NCBI GenBank assembly: GCA_038876335.1
Contig: JAVYYS010000001.1
Location: 1 to 32,949 of the forward strand
Direction: 5' to 3'
Length of the DNA stretch: 32,949 nt
Source: JAKATY01 sp038876335
Lineage (GTDB): Archaea > Micrarchaeota > Micrarchaeia > Micrarchaeales > Micrarchaeaceae
The position numbers were made by a program, and so were the translations under genes. The notes under the pieces are model-generated. The model had not been told where the DNA came from, ran no database searches, and saw only the letters and a program-made list of their open reading frames with translations. Below, piece after piece: positions 1-7,668 of the stretch; within the stretch, counting starts at the first letter, position 1; each line of letters begins with the position of its first letter.

Positions 1-1
1 A

Positions 2-220
2 GATACATACGACAAGCTCAAGAATGTGATACGGAACAATCGCGGCATTGCCCAGGCCCCATGGTGTGGGGGGTATGATTGCGAAAGGAAAATAAAGGAA
101 GAAACAGGTGCAAAAATCACAAATATGCCGCTAGACGCCCAGGGTAAAGAGAAACTGAAAAAATGTATTTACTGCGGCAGCGATGCCAAGCACATCGCGA
201 ATTTTGCAAGGTCTTACTAA
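2..220 (+). CDS. proS: Prolyl-tRNA synthetase, C-terminal end (partial)
   Basis: The frame is open from the left edge and ends with TAA at 218-220, so only about the last 72 residues are present. They match the C-terminal domain of archaeal/eukaryotic-type prolyl-tRNA synthetase, which charges tRNA-Pro in the cytoplasm. Visible signs are the segment around APWCGGYDCE and the later IYCGSDAK, giving four cysteines in two pairs as in the zinc-binding C-terminal domain, and the chain ending in tyrosine, which is typical of this class. The catalytic core lies outside the window. The GTG at 26 is an internal codon, not the start. Identification rests on the tail only but the pattern is specific. 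Confidence 0.85.
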   Translation, partial: DTYDKLKNVIRNNRGIAQAPWCGGYDCERKIKEETGAKITNMPLDAQGKEKLKKCIYCGSDAKHIANFARSY

Positions 221-227
221 CCGCTAG

Positions 228-542
228 TTACCAGTCCCAGTCATCCTGCCTATTTTCATAGCATGAAGAAGCACAATCCCAGTATCCATTGTCCTCTTTT
301 TCCTTTTCGCATCTTAGCATGCATCGCGAAGTGTCTTCGTTGTTTTTCCTTTCGCGCCTTAGCCTATCTATGAAAAGTTGGATTTCTTTTTTTACTTTAT
401 TCTCCTCTACTTCGCAGCCCCTGCTCCTTAAAAAGTCAGAGACGTCTTTCACGAGCTTCTCTCCGCCTACATATGGATAGTACATCTCTATGGCAAACTC
501 GCCTTCCTTATTGCAGTCGACCTCTTTTTCTTTGCTCCCCAT
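228..542 (-). CDS. Small charged protein with twin CX3C motif, unknown function
   Basis: I do not recognise this 104-residue protein. It is highly charged, has no signal peptide or membrane segment, and looks helical in its middle (about residues 28-70). Near the C-terminus two CX3C pairs (CMLRC and CASSC) are separated by 11 residues, and the chain ends in an acidic, tryptophan-rich tail. Two further cysteines lie near residues 10 and 43. It starts with ATG and has no clear ribosome binding site. An AT-rich TATA-like stretch about 22-40 bases upstream suggests a leaderless transcript. It faces proS tail to tail, 7 bases away. The cysteine spacing suggests either a metal site or a disulfide-linked helical hairpin; this is inference. 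Confidence 0.6.
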   Translation of the reverse strand: MGSKEKEVDCNKEGEFAIEMYYPYVGGEKLVKDVSDFLRSRGCEVEENKVKKEIQLFIDRLRRERKNNEDTSRCMLRCEKEKEDNGYWDCASSCYENRQDDWDW

Positions 543-562
543 GTAAATCTAATAAAGTTGTA

Positions 563-583
563 AATATAACCTTTTAAATAAAG
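563..583 (-). promoter_or_regulatory. TATA-like promoter for the twin-CX3C protein
   Basis: On the minus strand this AT-rich stretch reads TTTATTTAAAAGG followed by GTTATATT, 21-41 bases before the ATG at 542. The spacing fits an archaeal TATA box driving a leaderless or very short leader. Confidence 0.4.
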
Positions 584-664
584 CAAGACCCACTTAGTCG
601 AACGACGAAGTCTCGCGTAATCTGCCGCGCGCTTTCGCGAAAGAAATAAAATAAGAACAAGGGG

Positions 665-676
665 TAAGTATATTAG
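665..676 (+). promoter_or_regulatory. TATA-like promoter for tRNA-Gln
   Basis: The sequence TAAGTATATTAG ends 32 bases before the tRNA 5' end, a usual distance for an archaeal TATA box with a short 5' leader that RNase P removes. Confidence 0.45.
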
Positions 677-707
677 TATTGCCCTGATTGTGCAACTGCG
701 CATTTAC

Positions 708-780
708 AGCCCCGTCGTCTAGCGGCCAAGGACGCAGGCCTTTGGAGCCTGCTACATCGGTTCGAATCCGGTCGGGGCTA
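708..780 (+). tRNA. tRNA-Gln (anticodon UUG)
   Basis: A full cloverleaf can be drawn. The acceptor stem AGCCCCG (708-714) pairs with CGGGGCT (773-779), with A780 as discriminator. The anticodon stem CAGGC/GCCTG (735-739 with 747-751) encloses loop CTTTGGA with anticodon TTG at 742-744. The T stem ATCGG/CCGGT encloses the loop TTCGAAT. It reads CAA and CAG codons. CCA is not encoded and there is no intron. Confidence 0.95.
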
Positions 781-925
781 TCTCCAAAAGGGCTTGAACG
801 GCTTTTATAGAAGTGGGTGGAAACCCTAATCCTTCAGAAGCATCATGATGATCAATTAGCTGCTCTCAAAGCCCCAACCTTCAGTTAGGAGATACCACAT
901 AGCTCCGCAATCCTTCAATAGCAGT

Positions 926-1897
926 TTATACTATGTCGAGCGCGGCAAACATCACGGGCAAGATTATCGTCGCGTCGCCATCGATTGTGGTATACCTGGC
1001 CTTTTCCTTTATCTTGCCCCACGACACTGCCTCCGAAAGCCTTGCGCCAGAAAGGCTTCCATCAAATTGCGTTGCAGTTGTTATGTAAACGGCGTAGTCA
1101 AGCCCGCCTTTGAATTGGTTCCACCATATCACATGGTGCTTGCTTATGCCTCCGCCCACCATGAGCGCGCCAGTAACTTTGTGGTCGAAGATGATGTCGC
1201 TAAGTTCCTTTTCGTCTTTCAGCAGGTTGAGTTTGAAGTCGTGGTCCTGGGAGAATATAGTGAGCTGGGTTCCGAATGCGCTGTCGAGTATACCCGGGTT
1301 GAAAATTTTGACATTGTGGAGGAACGCCTGCCTCACTATCGAGCTGCTGTCATCGATCCTCTTGCCAAATTCGTATATCAGCTCGCTTGCGCTGTATTCC
1401 TTTTTGTAGTCACGGCTTGAGTATATCTCTTCCATGATCTTGTTGAATCTTTTCTCCAGCATGAGGCCATATTCGTCCCTTTCTATGAATACGTTGCCGA
1501 GCCTATAAACTCTCTTCCTGTGCAGCTCTGCATCGTCGGCATAAAAGGAACCCTTTCGGTATATCCCTCCCGAAGCCCTTGCTATGTCATGGTCCAACAT
1601 ACCTCCAGTTGTTATGATCGCATTGAAATACTTTGTAGCGCCCGCAATCGCGCCGCGCAGGCCCGTAGCTATTATGTCTGCAGGAAATGAAAGGAAGTTG
1701 AATGATCTTTTATCTGCAAGCATGTCTCTAAGTATATTGGTGCCTTCAGCCATATGTTGTGCCGAAAATCCTCCAATCTCCTGCATTTCGTCTATAAGCT
1801 CAGACACTTTCATAGATTTTCTGAGCTTCAAGTCCTTCACAGGTCCGCCTATGTGCTCTTTCCTTACGCCTTTTTTTGTAGCCATAAAATTTACCAA
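926..1897 (-). CDS. dys: Deoxyhypusine synthase
   Basis: This enzyme transfers the butylamine part of spermidine, using NAD, to one lysine of translation factor aIF5A, the first step of hypusine formation. The 323-residue length fits the family. Conserved blocks include FPADIIATGLRGAI (about 71-84), the ITTGG block (about 95-99), GGGISKHH (about 248-255) with the lysine equivalent to the one that forms the covalent intermediate, the block YAVYITTATQFDGSLSGA, and EAVSWGK (about 289-295). The frame starts with TTG at 1897, which has a GGAGAG site 7 bases upstream; an ATG four codons later (1885) is the alternative. It is transcribed away from ftsZ from the shared upstream region. aIF5A is not in the window. 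Confidence 0.93.
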   Translation of the reverse strand: MVNFMATKKGVRKEHIGGPVKDLKLRKSMKVSELIDEMQEIGGFSAQHMAEGTNILRDMLADKRSFNFLSFPADIIATGLRGAIAGATKYFNAIITTGGMLDHDIARASGGIYRKGSFYADDAELHRKRVYRLGNVFIERDEYGLMLEKRFNKIMEEIYSSRDYKKEYSASELIYEFGKRIDDSSSIVRQAFLHNVKIFNPGILDSAFGTQLTIFSQDHDFKLNLLKDEKELSDIIFDHKVTGALMVGGGISKHHVIWWNQFKGGLDYAVYITTATQFDGSLSGARLSEAVSWGKIKEKARYTTIDGDATIILPVMFAALDIV

Positions 1898-1910
1898 TAC
1901 GCTTCTCTCC

Positions 1911-1936
1911 TTTTCTATATAAGTTTTCTATATAAG
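1911..1936 (-). repeat. Perfect 13-bp tandem duplication carrying two TATA boxes upstream of dys
   Basis: TTTTCTATATAAG occurs at 1911-1923 and again at 1924-1936 without a gap. On the minus strand each copy reads CTTATATAG followed by four A, a plausible TATA box. The distances to the dys start at 1897 are about 20 and 33 bases, so the distal copy is the better-placed promoter. Confidence 0.6.
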
Positions 1937-1994
1937 TAAATAGAGTAGAATGATACATATCCATTCATAAGCTTAAGCTTTTATTTTTTGCTAC

Positions 1995-2006
1995 ATTATT
2001 AAATCA
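1995..2006 (+). promoter_or_regulatory. TATA-like promoter for ftsZ
   Basis: ATTATTAAATCA lies about 20-30 bases before the ATG at 2025, implying a leader close to zero. A GTGAT site 4 bases before the ATG could also serve as a ribosome binding site. Just upstream, AAGCTTAAGCTT (1969-1980) is a 12-bp palindrome of unknown meaning. Confidence 0.4.
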
Positions 2007-2024
2007 CGTGCGACCAGTGATCTT

Positions 2025-3119
2025 ATGCCAGAAAACCCGAGCGTGGATGATGAAGAGATATTACGTTTTATAGAAAATGCCCGCCCCAAAGTATATGTTA
2101 TTGGAACAGGAGGAAGCGGCAGCAACACAATAACGCGGCTTTCAAGCATAGGCATAGAGAACGCTACCCTTGTTGCGATGAACACTGATGCAGCCCATCT
2201 CGTAAAAACACGGTCGGAGCGTAAGCTTCTCTTGGGCAAAAAAATAACGCGCGGTTTAGGCGCAGGAAGCGATGTAAAAATCGGCGAGGAGGCAGCGCTT
2301 GAAAGCAAGGATGAGATAAGGCACCTTATAGGAGATGCTAGCCTTGTGCTCGCCACATGCGGTCTTGGTGGCGGAACTGGCACTGGCTCAATAGCTACAA
2401 TAATCCATGAAGCCAAAGAGGCTGGAGCGCTCACGGTCAGCGTAGTTACGCTTCCATTCTCCAGCGAGGGTACTACAAGGATGAAAAATGCGTTGGAGGG
2501 GCTTGCAAAACTGAAAAAAGTTTCAGATACAACAATAATAATCCCTAATGACAAGCTTCTTTCTGTAGCTCCAGATCTTCCGCTCAATATGGCGTTTAGG
2601 GTTTCAGATGAAGTGCTCGCCGAAGCTACGAAGGGCATAGTGGAAATGAGCACGAAGCCGGGTCTTGTCAATATAGATTTTGCGGATCTGCGCTCCGTGC
2701 TTAAGGATGCTGGGTTCGCTGTGATAGGCTCTGGGGAAAGCACTGCACCAGATGGCAATGGCATGCGCGCCATCAATGCTTTGGAGAGCGCGATAAAAAG
2801 CCCCATACTCGATGCCGATTTGTCCTCCGCCAGAAAAGCGCTAGTAAACATAGTAGGCGGAGAAAGCCTCACTTTGAGGGAAGCGGAGAGCGTCTTCCAA
2901 GAGGTTTCGAGCAGGATAGATCAAAATGCACTTCTTAAATGGGGCGCGCGGATAGACCCTGATATGAAAAAAGATACAGTAAAGGTAATGGTAGTTATAA
3001 GCGGGGTGGAGTTCCCTCAGTATACTGAGGAAGGAATAGCAAAAAACCTAAAAAAAATGGAAGAACTGGATCTAGATGAGGTGTTTACAGAGATGAACCC
3101 GCATAAAAATGAAAAATAA
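2025..3119 (+). CDS. ftsZ: Cell division GTPase FtsZ
   Basis: FtsZ polymerises on GTP into the division ring under the membrane. In this 364-residue protein the nucleotide-binding GTGGSGSN lies at about 27-34 and the tubulin/FtsZ signature GLGGGTGTG at about 113-121. The synergy-loop motif NIDFADLRSV, which completes the GTPase site of the neighbouring subunit, is also present. A C-terminal domain with the segment NALLKWGARIDP follows. The short tail after about residue 345 is charged and does not show an obvious conserved partner-binding peptide. The start is ATG with GTGAT 4 bases upstream. No second ftsZ, sepF or other division gene is adjacent. It converges on the L24e gene, 29 bases away. 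I cannot assign it to the FtsZ1 or FtsZ2 branch by eye. Confidence 0.95.
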   Translation: MPENPSVDDEEILRFIENARPKVYVIGTGGSGSNTITRLSSIGIENATLVAMNTDAAHLVKTRSERKLLLGKKITRGLGAGSDVKIGEEAALESKDEIRHLIGDASLVLATCGLGGGTGTGSIATIIHEAKEAGALTVSVVTLPFSSEGTTRMKNALEGLAKLKKVSDTTIIIPNDKLLSVAPDLPLNMAFRVSDEVLAEATKGIVEMSTKPGLVNIDFADLRSVLKDAGFAVIGSGESTAPDGNGMRAINALESAIKSPILDADLSSARKALVNIVGGESLTLREAESVFQEVSSRIDQNALLKWGARIDPDMKKDTVKVMVVISGVEFPQYTEEGIAKNLKKMEELDLDEVFTEMNPHKNEK

Positions 3120-3148
3120 GAAATATGCAGTGCCGTTCTCTGCTATTG

Positions 3149-3298
3149 CTATTTCTGCTGCTTTTTTAGCTTCCTGTGGTACACAGTATCGAACTTGTAG
3201 CACCTGTTGCTGCAGTAGTAGCTTATCTTGCCCGAGCGGTGTACAAACATGATACCACTGCCTTTTTCTATATCTTTTGAACAATAGGAGCATTTCAT
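3149..3298 (-). CDS. rpl24e: Ribosomal protein L24e (eL24), 49 aa
   Basis: This short gene was found by translating the gap between ftsZ and S28e. The product begins MKCSYC and later carries YYCSNRCYKF, so the zinc ribbon C3-X2-C6 and C29-X3-C33 characteristic of eL24 is complete. Residues 37-49 form a basic tail. eL24 belongs to the large ribosomal subunit. It is slightly shorter than most archaeal versions, ending soon after the second cysteine pair. It starts 33 bases after S28e ends, and the L7Ae-S28e-L24e order is the usual archaeal one, which strongly supports the call. It starts with ATG and ends with TAG. Confidence 0.9.
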   Translation of the reverse strand: MKCSYCSKDIEKGSGIMFVHRSGKISYYCSNRCYKFDTVYHRKLKKQQK

Positions 3299-3330
3299 AT
3301 AATCATCATATGGCAGCAGCGCAAAAACGT

Positions 3331-3684
3331 TTACTTAACGGAGATCTGCTTTGCCTCCCTGCTGGTGTCCACAAGCCTCACAATGTCGCCCACCTTGACA
3401 GGGCCAAGTATATTTCTTTTTATCACCCTGCCTTTGTCCCTGCCTTCAAGCACATTGCACATAACAGTATAAATCTCTCCATACATGCCTGTTTTACCCT
3501 TTCTGTTAACCTCTACAATCTCTGCGGCTATGCCACGGAATATCTGTGACTGCTGCTGCGTCTGTGCTGCCTGCATCTCTTCTCTTCCGGCTTCTGCAGG
3601 CGCTGCTGCTGCAGAATTTGCTGCCGCTTTGGTGGGATTCTTATCTGTTTCATTGTCATGTCGGTTTTCCTGTCTGTTTTCCAT
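3331..3684 (-). CDS. rps28e: Ribosomal protein S28e (eS28) with N-terminal extension
   Basis: The C-terminal part from about residue 48 is a small-subunit S28e domain, with the conserved features IVEVNRKGKTGMYGE, VLEGRDKGRVIKRN and GPVKVGDIVRL. Usual archaeal S28e proteins are about 70 residues. This one has 117 because of an N-terminal stretch of about 45 residues rich in Ala, Gln, Glu and Asn, which looks disordered. The start is the first ATG of a long open frame. A start nearer the domain is possible, but the only internal methionine before it is at about residue 37. It sits between L7Ae and L24e and is probably co-transcribed with them. Confidence 0.92.
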   Translation of the reverse strand: MENRQENRHDNETDKNPTKAAANSAAAAPAEAGREEMQAAQTQQQSQIFRGIAAEIVEVNRKGKTGMYGEIYTVMCNVLEGRDKGRVIKRNILGPVKVGDIVRLVDTSREAKQISVK

Positions 3685-3708
3685 CTAAATCAACCGCCAT
3701 TCATAGTG

Positions 3709-4149
3709 CTAATGTTTCTCAGCCTCTTTGCCCTCTTGCTTTGGCTTTTCTTTAGCCGGTTTCTCTTCGCTTTGCTGCTTGCTCTGAGGCTTTCCTGTTA
3801 CTCTGGCAGCTATATCGTCTAACTGCCCAGACGCTTTGCCCCTGTTTTCTACAGCAACAGCAGTGCACTGTACATTTAGCCCTATAGACTTGCCCAACTC
3901 TAATTTGCTTGGCACGAAAACGTAAGGCACTTTCTTCTGCTCACATAGTGTAGGTAAATGTATTACTACCTCCTCTGGTTCAACATCCCCTGCTATTGCA
4001 ACGAATGTTGCAAGCCCCCTCTCTATGCTTTTTGTGACCTCGTTTGCGCCCTTTTTTACTGTGCCGGACTGTTTTGCAAGCTGCAGCGCCTCATAGGTTT
4101 TCGCGACTACGTCATTCGATACCTCAAACTTTACGTAAGATTTTGCCAT
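3709..4149 (-). CDS. rpl7ae: Ribosomal protein L7Ae (eL8), K-turn binding
   Basis: L7Ae binds kink-turns in 23S rRNA and is also a core protein of archaeal C/D and H/ACA RNPs and RNase P. The start MAKSYVKFEV, the RNA-binding stretch KKGANEVTKSIERG, and IAGDVEPEEVVIHLP followed by CEQKKVPYVFVPSK are typical. After about residue 118 there is an extra tail of about 28 residues rich in Lys, Glu and Gln that is absent from most relatives. I chose ATG 4149 rather than the upstream ATG 4161, because a GGTGA site lies 5 bases before it and the protein then starts like its relatives. It is the first gene of the L7Ae-S28e-L24e cluster. Confidence 0.94.
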   Translation of the reverse strand: MAKSYVKFEVSNDVVAKTYEALQLAKQSGTVKKGANEVTKSIERGLATFVAIAGDVEPEEVVIHLPTLCEQKKVPYVFVPSKLELGKSIGLNVQCTAVAVENRGKASGQLDDIAARVTGKPQSKQQSEEKPAKEKPKQEGKEAEKH

Positions 4150-4215
4150 TTGTTTCACCATCTGTCAATTTAGTCAAACTTCATCGGTTGAGCACGTGCT
4201 TCGCTTAGGAAGAAG

Positions 4216-4236
4216 GCTTTTAATATATTTCCCGCA
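4216..4236 (-). promoter_or_regulatory. TATA-like promoter for the L7Ae-S28e-L24e cluster
   Basis: On the minus strand the stretch reads AAATATATTAAAAGC, about 70 bases before the L7Ae start. That would give a leader of about 45 bases. It also lies just past the EF-2 stop codon, so some read-through from EF-2 is possible. Confidence 0.4.
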
Positions 4237-4261
4237 AAGCTTTTTAACTCCTTCGCAAATT

Positions 4262-6457
4262 TCAGCTTATGAGGAAGTCTGAGGCCTTTGGCGGGGTCTC
4301 AGGTACGCCTTTCCTCTTCCTTATCTCTCTTACTATTTGCTCTTGCAGCGCATTCGGAACCTTCTCATAGCCCGCAAATTCCATAGCCCAGAGCGCCCTG
4401 CCCTGCGTAAGGCTCCTCAGGTCATTGGAGAAATTCTTCAAGGTTTCAGCTACAGGTATCTTTGACCTTATAATTACATGATCCCTGTCCTGCTTTATAT
4501 CAAGCACTACGCCACGCTTGCCCTGCATGAATGATATCACATCCGACATATAATCCTGCGGCACGGTTATCTCATAAATCTGCTTGGGCTCCATCAGGTA
4601 TACTCCCGCAGTCAACATAGCCGCATAGATTCCATTCCTTATAGCTGGTATGACCTGTGCAGGCCCTCTATGCACTGGGTCTTCGTGGATAGTCGCGTCA
4701 ACTATGCTTACGAGCACTCCAGCGCACTTCTGCCTTGCCAGAGGGCCGTCCTTTACCGCTTCCGTAAATCCCTCAATCACGTTTTCCATTACTTCATTGA
4801 TATACTGCACCCCATGCGTTACGTCGCTGAGTATGCATCTGTTGTATACATATACTGCATTCTTGGCTATCGCCCTGTCAAGGCCCGCTTTTACCATGAG
4901 CTCTATAGCGGCCTGGCCCTTCGGTTTGCCATCTTTTATCGCACCCTCTTCAAGCTCCTTTTGCAGCGCTTCAGGAAGCGGCTCCACTGTAAGATAAAAC
5001 TTTGAGTGCCTGTTCGGAGTTTTGCTCTCTATCGGCCCAGCCTTGGACGCTATGGCTTCGCTATATACCACTATAGGCTCGCTGGAAATGATAGGTATGC
5101 CAAATTCATCCTTGATCTTGGTTTCTATAATCTCAAGATGGAGCTCCCCCATGCCGCTGACCAAGTGCTCCCCTGTTTCCTGATTAATCTCAGCCTGTAT
5201 TGTAGGGTCCTCCTTCGACAGTTCCCTTAGCGCCTCTATAAGCTTTATTGTGTCCCTAGAATCCTTTGCCTCTATCGCCTTTGTTACAACTGGCTTAGAA
5301 TAATGCTTTATTGGGTCAAACGGCTCAATGATATTCTCGCTGAGCGTGTCCCCTATAGTGAGATCTCCAAGCCCCACGATTGTGCATATGTTGCCCGCTG
5401 GCACCGCATCAACCGGGACTCTATCCGGACCCATATAAACCCCAACCTGCTGTATCCTTTCAGTGTTGTTCTTACCTGATATGTGGAGCTCAACGCCCTT
5501 CTTCGCAACACCAGAAAACACCCTACCTACCGCTACCTCTCCGCTATGCTGATCGTAAGTGATTCCAAACACGACTATGTTCGTCTTCGCAGTGGGGTCT
5601 ACATTTATCATCGCTTTTCCATCCTCGCTGTTTATGTCTCCATGCCATATCAATGGTATCCTGTAGGGCTGCGCCTCCTTCGGGTTTGGCAGATTGTCTA
5701 TTATCATAGGCAGTATTGCCTCCTCTATAGGCGCGACGTCCTGTAGCTCACTTTCCTTTCCTTCAGCAAAGTACCGGAAGATGTCTTTAAACGTTATCTT
5801 GTACTTTTCAGTTATGACCTTAGAAACGGCCCATTTGTCATATGCGGAGCCAAATGCTACGCTATTGTTCTCTACGCTTATCTTCCATTTCTCTATAAAC
5901 TCAGGAGGAGCGAATTGCTCTATAAAGTAGTTCACCTTCTGGACTAGGTCAAGCAGCCTCTCCTGTGTCTGCTCGGGGGTCAGCCTTAGTTCGCTGAGAA
6001 GCCTATCCACTTTGTTTACAAAAAGGATCGGCCTGACTTTCTCCTTAAGTGCCTGCTTTAGCACAGTCTCGGTTTGCGGCATTATCATCTCTACGGGATC
6101 GACAACGAGCACGGCCCCATCAACGGCGCGCATCGACCTTGTGACATGACCGCCAAAATCTACGTGGCCCGGGGTGTCAATTAAATTTATTATATAATCG
6201 CGATCCTTGTACTTGAAACCCAGCGATATATTGGCAGATTTTATCGTCATCTTTCTCTCTTTTTCTATCGCGTCGTAATTTGTGAATAGCACTTCACCCG
6301 CGGCGGTTTTTGATATTAGGCCCGCCTTAGCAAGTAGCGAATCAGTGAGTGTTGTTTTGCCGTGGTGGACGTGGGCTATTATCGCGATGTTCCTTATCCT
6401 ATCGTAGTCATTCATTAACTTTGTGATTTCCTCAACCATAAGCTCTCGTCTTACCAT
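4262..6457 (-). CDS. fusA: Translation elongation factor EF-2 (translocase) with altered GTPase motifs
   Basis: EF-2 moves tRNA and mRNA through the ribosome using GTP. From ATG 6457 the protein has 731 residues, normal for archaea. Domain order is complete: G domain (DTPGHVDFGG, NKVDR, SAYDKW), domain II, domains III-V, with VHRGPAQ carrying the histidine modified to diphthamide in this family, and the C-terminal LTQGRALWAMEF. Two oddities: the P-loop reads AHVHHGKTT where relatives have Asp at the fourth position, and switch I reads ERKMTI instead of RGITI. The catalytic and magnesium-binding threonines remain. The start MVRREL matches the family; GTG 6466 would overlap the stop of S7. It is the last gene after L30e-S12-S7. 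Confidence 0.95.
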   Translation of the reverse strand: MVRRELMVEEITKLMNDYDRIRNIAIIAHVHHGKTTLTDSLLAKAGLISKTAAGEVLFTNYDAIEKERKMTIKSANISLGFKYKDRDYIINLIDTPGHVDFGGHVTRSMRAVDGAVLVVDPVEMIMPQTETVLKQALKEKVRPILFVNKVDRLLSELRLTPEQTQERLLDLVQKVNYFIEQFAPPEFIEKWKISVENNSVAFGSAYDKWAVSKVITEKYKITFKDIFRYFAEGKESELQDVAPIEEAILPMIIDNLPNPKEAQPYRIPLIWHGDINSEDGKAMINVDPTAKTNIVVFGITYDQHSGEVAVGRVFSGVAKKGVELHISGKNNTERIQQVGVYMGPDRVPVDAVPAGNICTIVGLGDLTIGDTLSENIIEPFDPIKHYSKPVVTKAIEAKDSRDTIKLIEALRELSKEDPTIQAEINQETGEHLVSGMGELHLEIIETKIKDEFGIPIISSEPIVVYSEAIASKAGPIESKTPNRHSKFYLTVEPLPEALQKELEEGAIKDGKPKGQAAIELMVKAGLDRAIAKNAVYVYNRCILSDVTHGVQYINEVMENVIEGFTEAVKDGPLARQKCAGVLVSIVDATIHEDPVHRGPAQVIPAIRNGIYAAMLTAGVYLMEPKQIYEITVPQDYMSDVISFMQGKRGVVLDIKQDRDHVIIRSKIPVAETLKNFSNDLRSLTQGRALWAMEFAGYEKVPNALQEQIVREIRKRKGVPETPPKASDFLIS

Positions 6458-6467
6458 AATAAGCACT

Positions 6468-7223
6468 TCATCTAGCGCTTCTTGCCATGCGCTCTATCTC
6501 ATTCTTCCTTTTTATGGCATAACTGTTTATGTCATTGTTTGCAGCAAGGATTAGTTCATCGGCAAGCGCATCCACAATATTTTTTCTCTTATCGAATGCG
6601 CCTATCACAGTAGCGAAGGCTATATTCCTAAGAGCGATGTCAAGCCTCTTGCTTGCGCTTATATCCACAGTCACATTCGCCACAACACCGCCGTACCTTA
6701 CCCTTGTAGTATCCTCTATGGGTGCGCTGTTTTCAAGCGCCCTTATCAATACTTGAAGCGGGTTCTCATGCGTTATACCATAGACTTTGTCGAATGCATT
6801 CTCCACTATATGCATAACCTTGATCTTTTTGCCTTGGAGCTTGCCCTTTGTTCTTATCACGTGGCTTCCTATCTTCTTCCCAGTTCCGCCGCGCATGAGG
6901 TAGTTCTCAAGCCTCTCTACTATATTTATTTTTGCCTTTGAAAAATCTTCATTGCTGTTTCCCCTAAAAGTATTTGGATATTCGAATGGGGTTAGGTTTA
7001 TATAATTCTTGAGGCTTTGGTCTGAAATCGTAACATCATACGGGTATTTGCCGAACAGTTTCGGCCTTTCCATTGCAATGTGTTGGGCAACAGCCGGAGA
7101 CTTTCTCTGCACAGCCCTTTTTTTTGCAGCCGGAGCTGCAGATGTCGACTGCTTTGAGGCCTCAGCCCCTTCCAGCCCTACTGCAACAGCGGCCTTTTTG
7201 TCCTCTTTTTCAGTATTATCCAT
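6468..7223 (-). CDS. rps7: Ribosomal protein S7 (uS7) with N-terminal extension
   Basis: uS7 nucleates the head of the small subunit and lines the E site. The domain runs from about residue 52 to the end, with LTPFEYPNTFRG, NIVERLENYLMRGG, ENPLQVLIRALENSAP, TRVRYGGV and the C-terminal KRKNEIERMARSAR as in archaeal S7. The first 50 residues form an Ala/Lys/Glu-rich, probably disordered extension; archaeal S7 usually has 190-220 residues against 251 here. It follows S12 with a 12-base gap and precedes EF-2 with a 10-base gap, so the three are very likely one transcript. It starts with ATG. Confidence 0.95.
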   Translation of the reverse strand: MDNTEKEDKKAAVAVGLEGAEASKQSTSAAPAAKKRAVQRKSPAVAQHIAMERPKLFGKYPYDVTISDQSLKNYINLTPFEYPNTFRGNSNEDFSKAKINIVERLENYLMRGGTGKKIGSHVIRTKGKLQGKKIKVMHIVENAFDKVYGITHENPLQVLIRALENSAPIEDTTRVRYGGVVANVTVDISASKRLDIALRNIAFATVIGAFDKRKNIVDALADELILAANNDINSYAIKRKNEIERMARSAR

Positions 7224-7235
7224 AATATCAGCAGC

Positions 7236-7664
7236 TCATCTCTTCGGCTTTTCCTTCCTGCCGGTTCTTATTTCTTCAAGGCTAGTGCCGTTTACTTCTA
7301 CTACCTTGAACCTTACCCCGGGAATTGCGCCCATCTGGCCCCTCTGCGATCCTCCAAGCCCTTCTATAGTGACTTCGTCATGTTCGTCTATAAAGTTTAT
7401 AGAACCGTCTCTAGGAACAAAAGCGCCAACTATCTTACTATTTTTTATTAGCTGTACCTTTACGCATTTTATCTGGCCTGAATTGGGCTGTTTCTGCTGC
7501 AGCGCGTATTTTTGCAATACGAGCGCCTTAGCCCTAGGGACAACCCCCACAGCGTCATATTTCTGCTTAAGCTTTAGTTTTTTCCTCTTCAGCCATTTCT
7601 TGAGCATTATCTGGTGCTTTCTCTGCTTAAGCAGCTTTCTTGCAGCAAACTCGCCGTTTCCCAT
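7236..7664 (-). CDS. rps12: Ribosomal protein S12 (uS12)
   Basis: uS12 is the decoding-centre protein of the small subunit. The 142 residues include the start MGNGEFAARKLLKQRK typical of archaeal S12, the motif KQPNSGQIKCVKVQLIKN, the loop VPRDGSIN, and the C-terminal IPGVRFKVVEVNG. The loop GLGGSQRGQMG replaces the more common GGSKGRAKG form, so the protein is recognisable but diverged. It starts 4 bases after the L30e stop and ends 12 bases before the S7 start. It starts with ATG. Confidence 0.95.
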   Translation of the reverse strand: MGNGEFAARKLLKQRKHQIMLKKWLKRKKLKLKQKYDAVGVVPRAKALVLQKYALQQKQPNSGQIKCVKVQLIKNSKIVGAFVPRDGSINFIDEHDEVTIEGLGGSQRGQMGAIPGVRFKVVEVNGTSLEEIRTGRKEKPKR

Positions 7665-7668
7665 ATAC

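Noticed and set aside
843..895. Possible C/D box RNA (ATGATGA-like box between tRNA-Gln and dys)
   Set aside because: No D box CTGA or matching terminal stem at a suitable distance on the same strand.
1991..2872. 293-aa minus-strand frame
   Set aside because: It is antisense to ftsZ, which has full family support; the composition is Ser/Ala-rich as in a shadow frame.
3072..3293. 73-aa minus-strand frame between ftsZ and S28e
   Set aside because: It overlaps the end of ftsZ and has no family features. The neighbouring frame on the same strand encodes ribosomal protein L24e with all four zinc cysteines.
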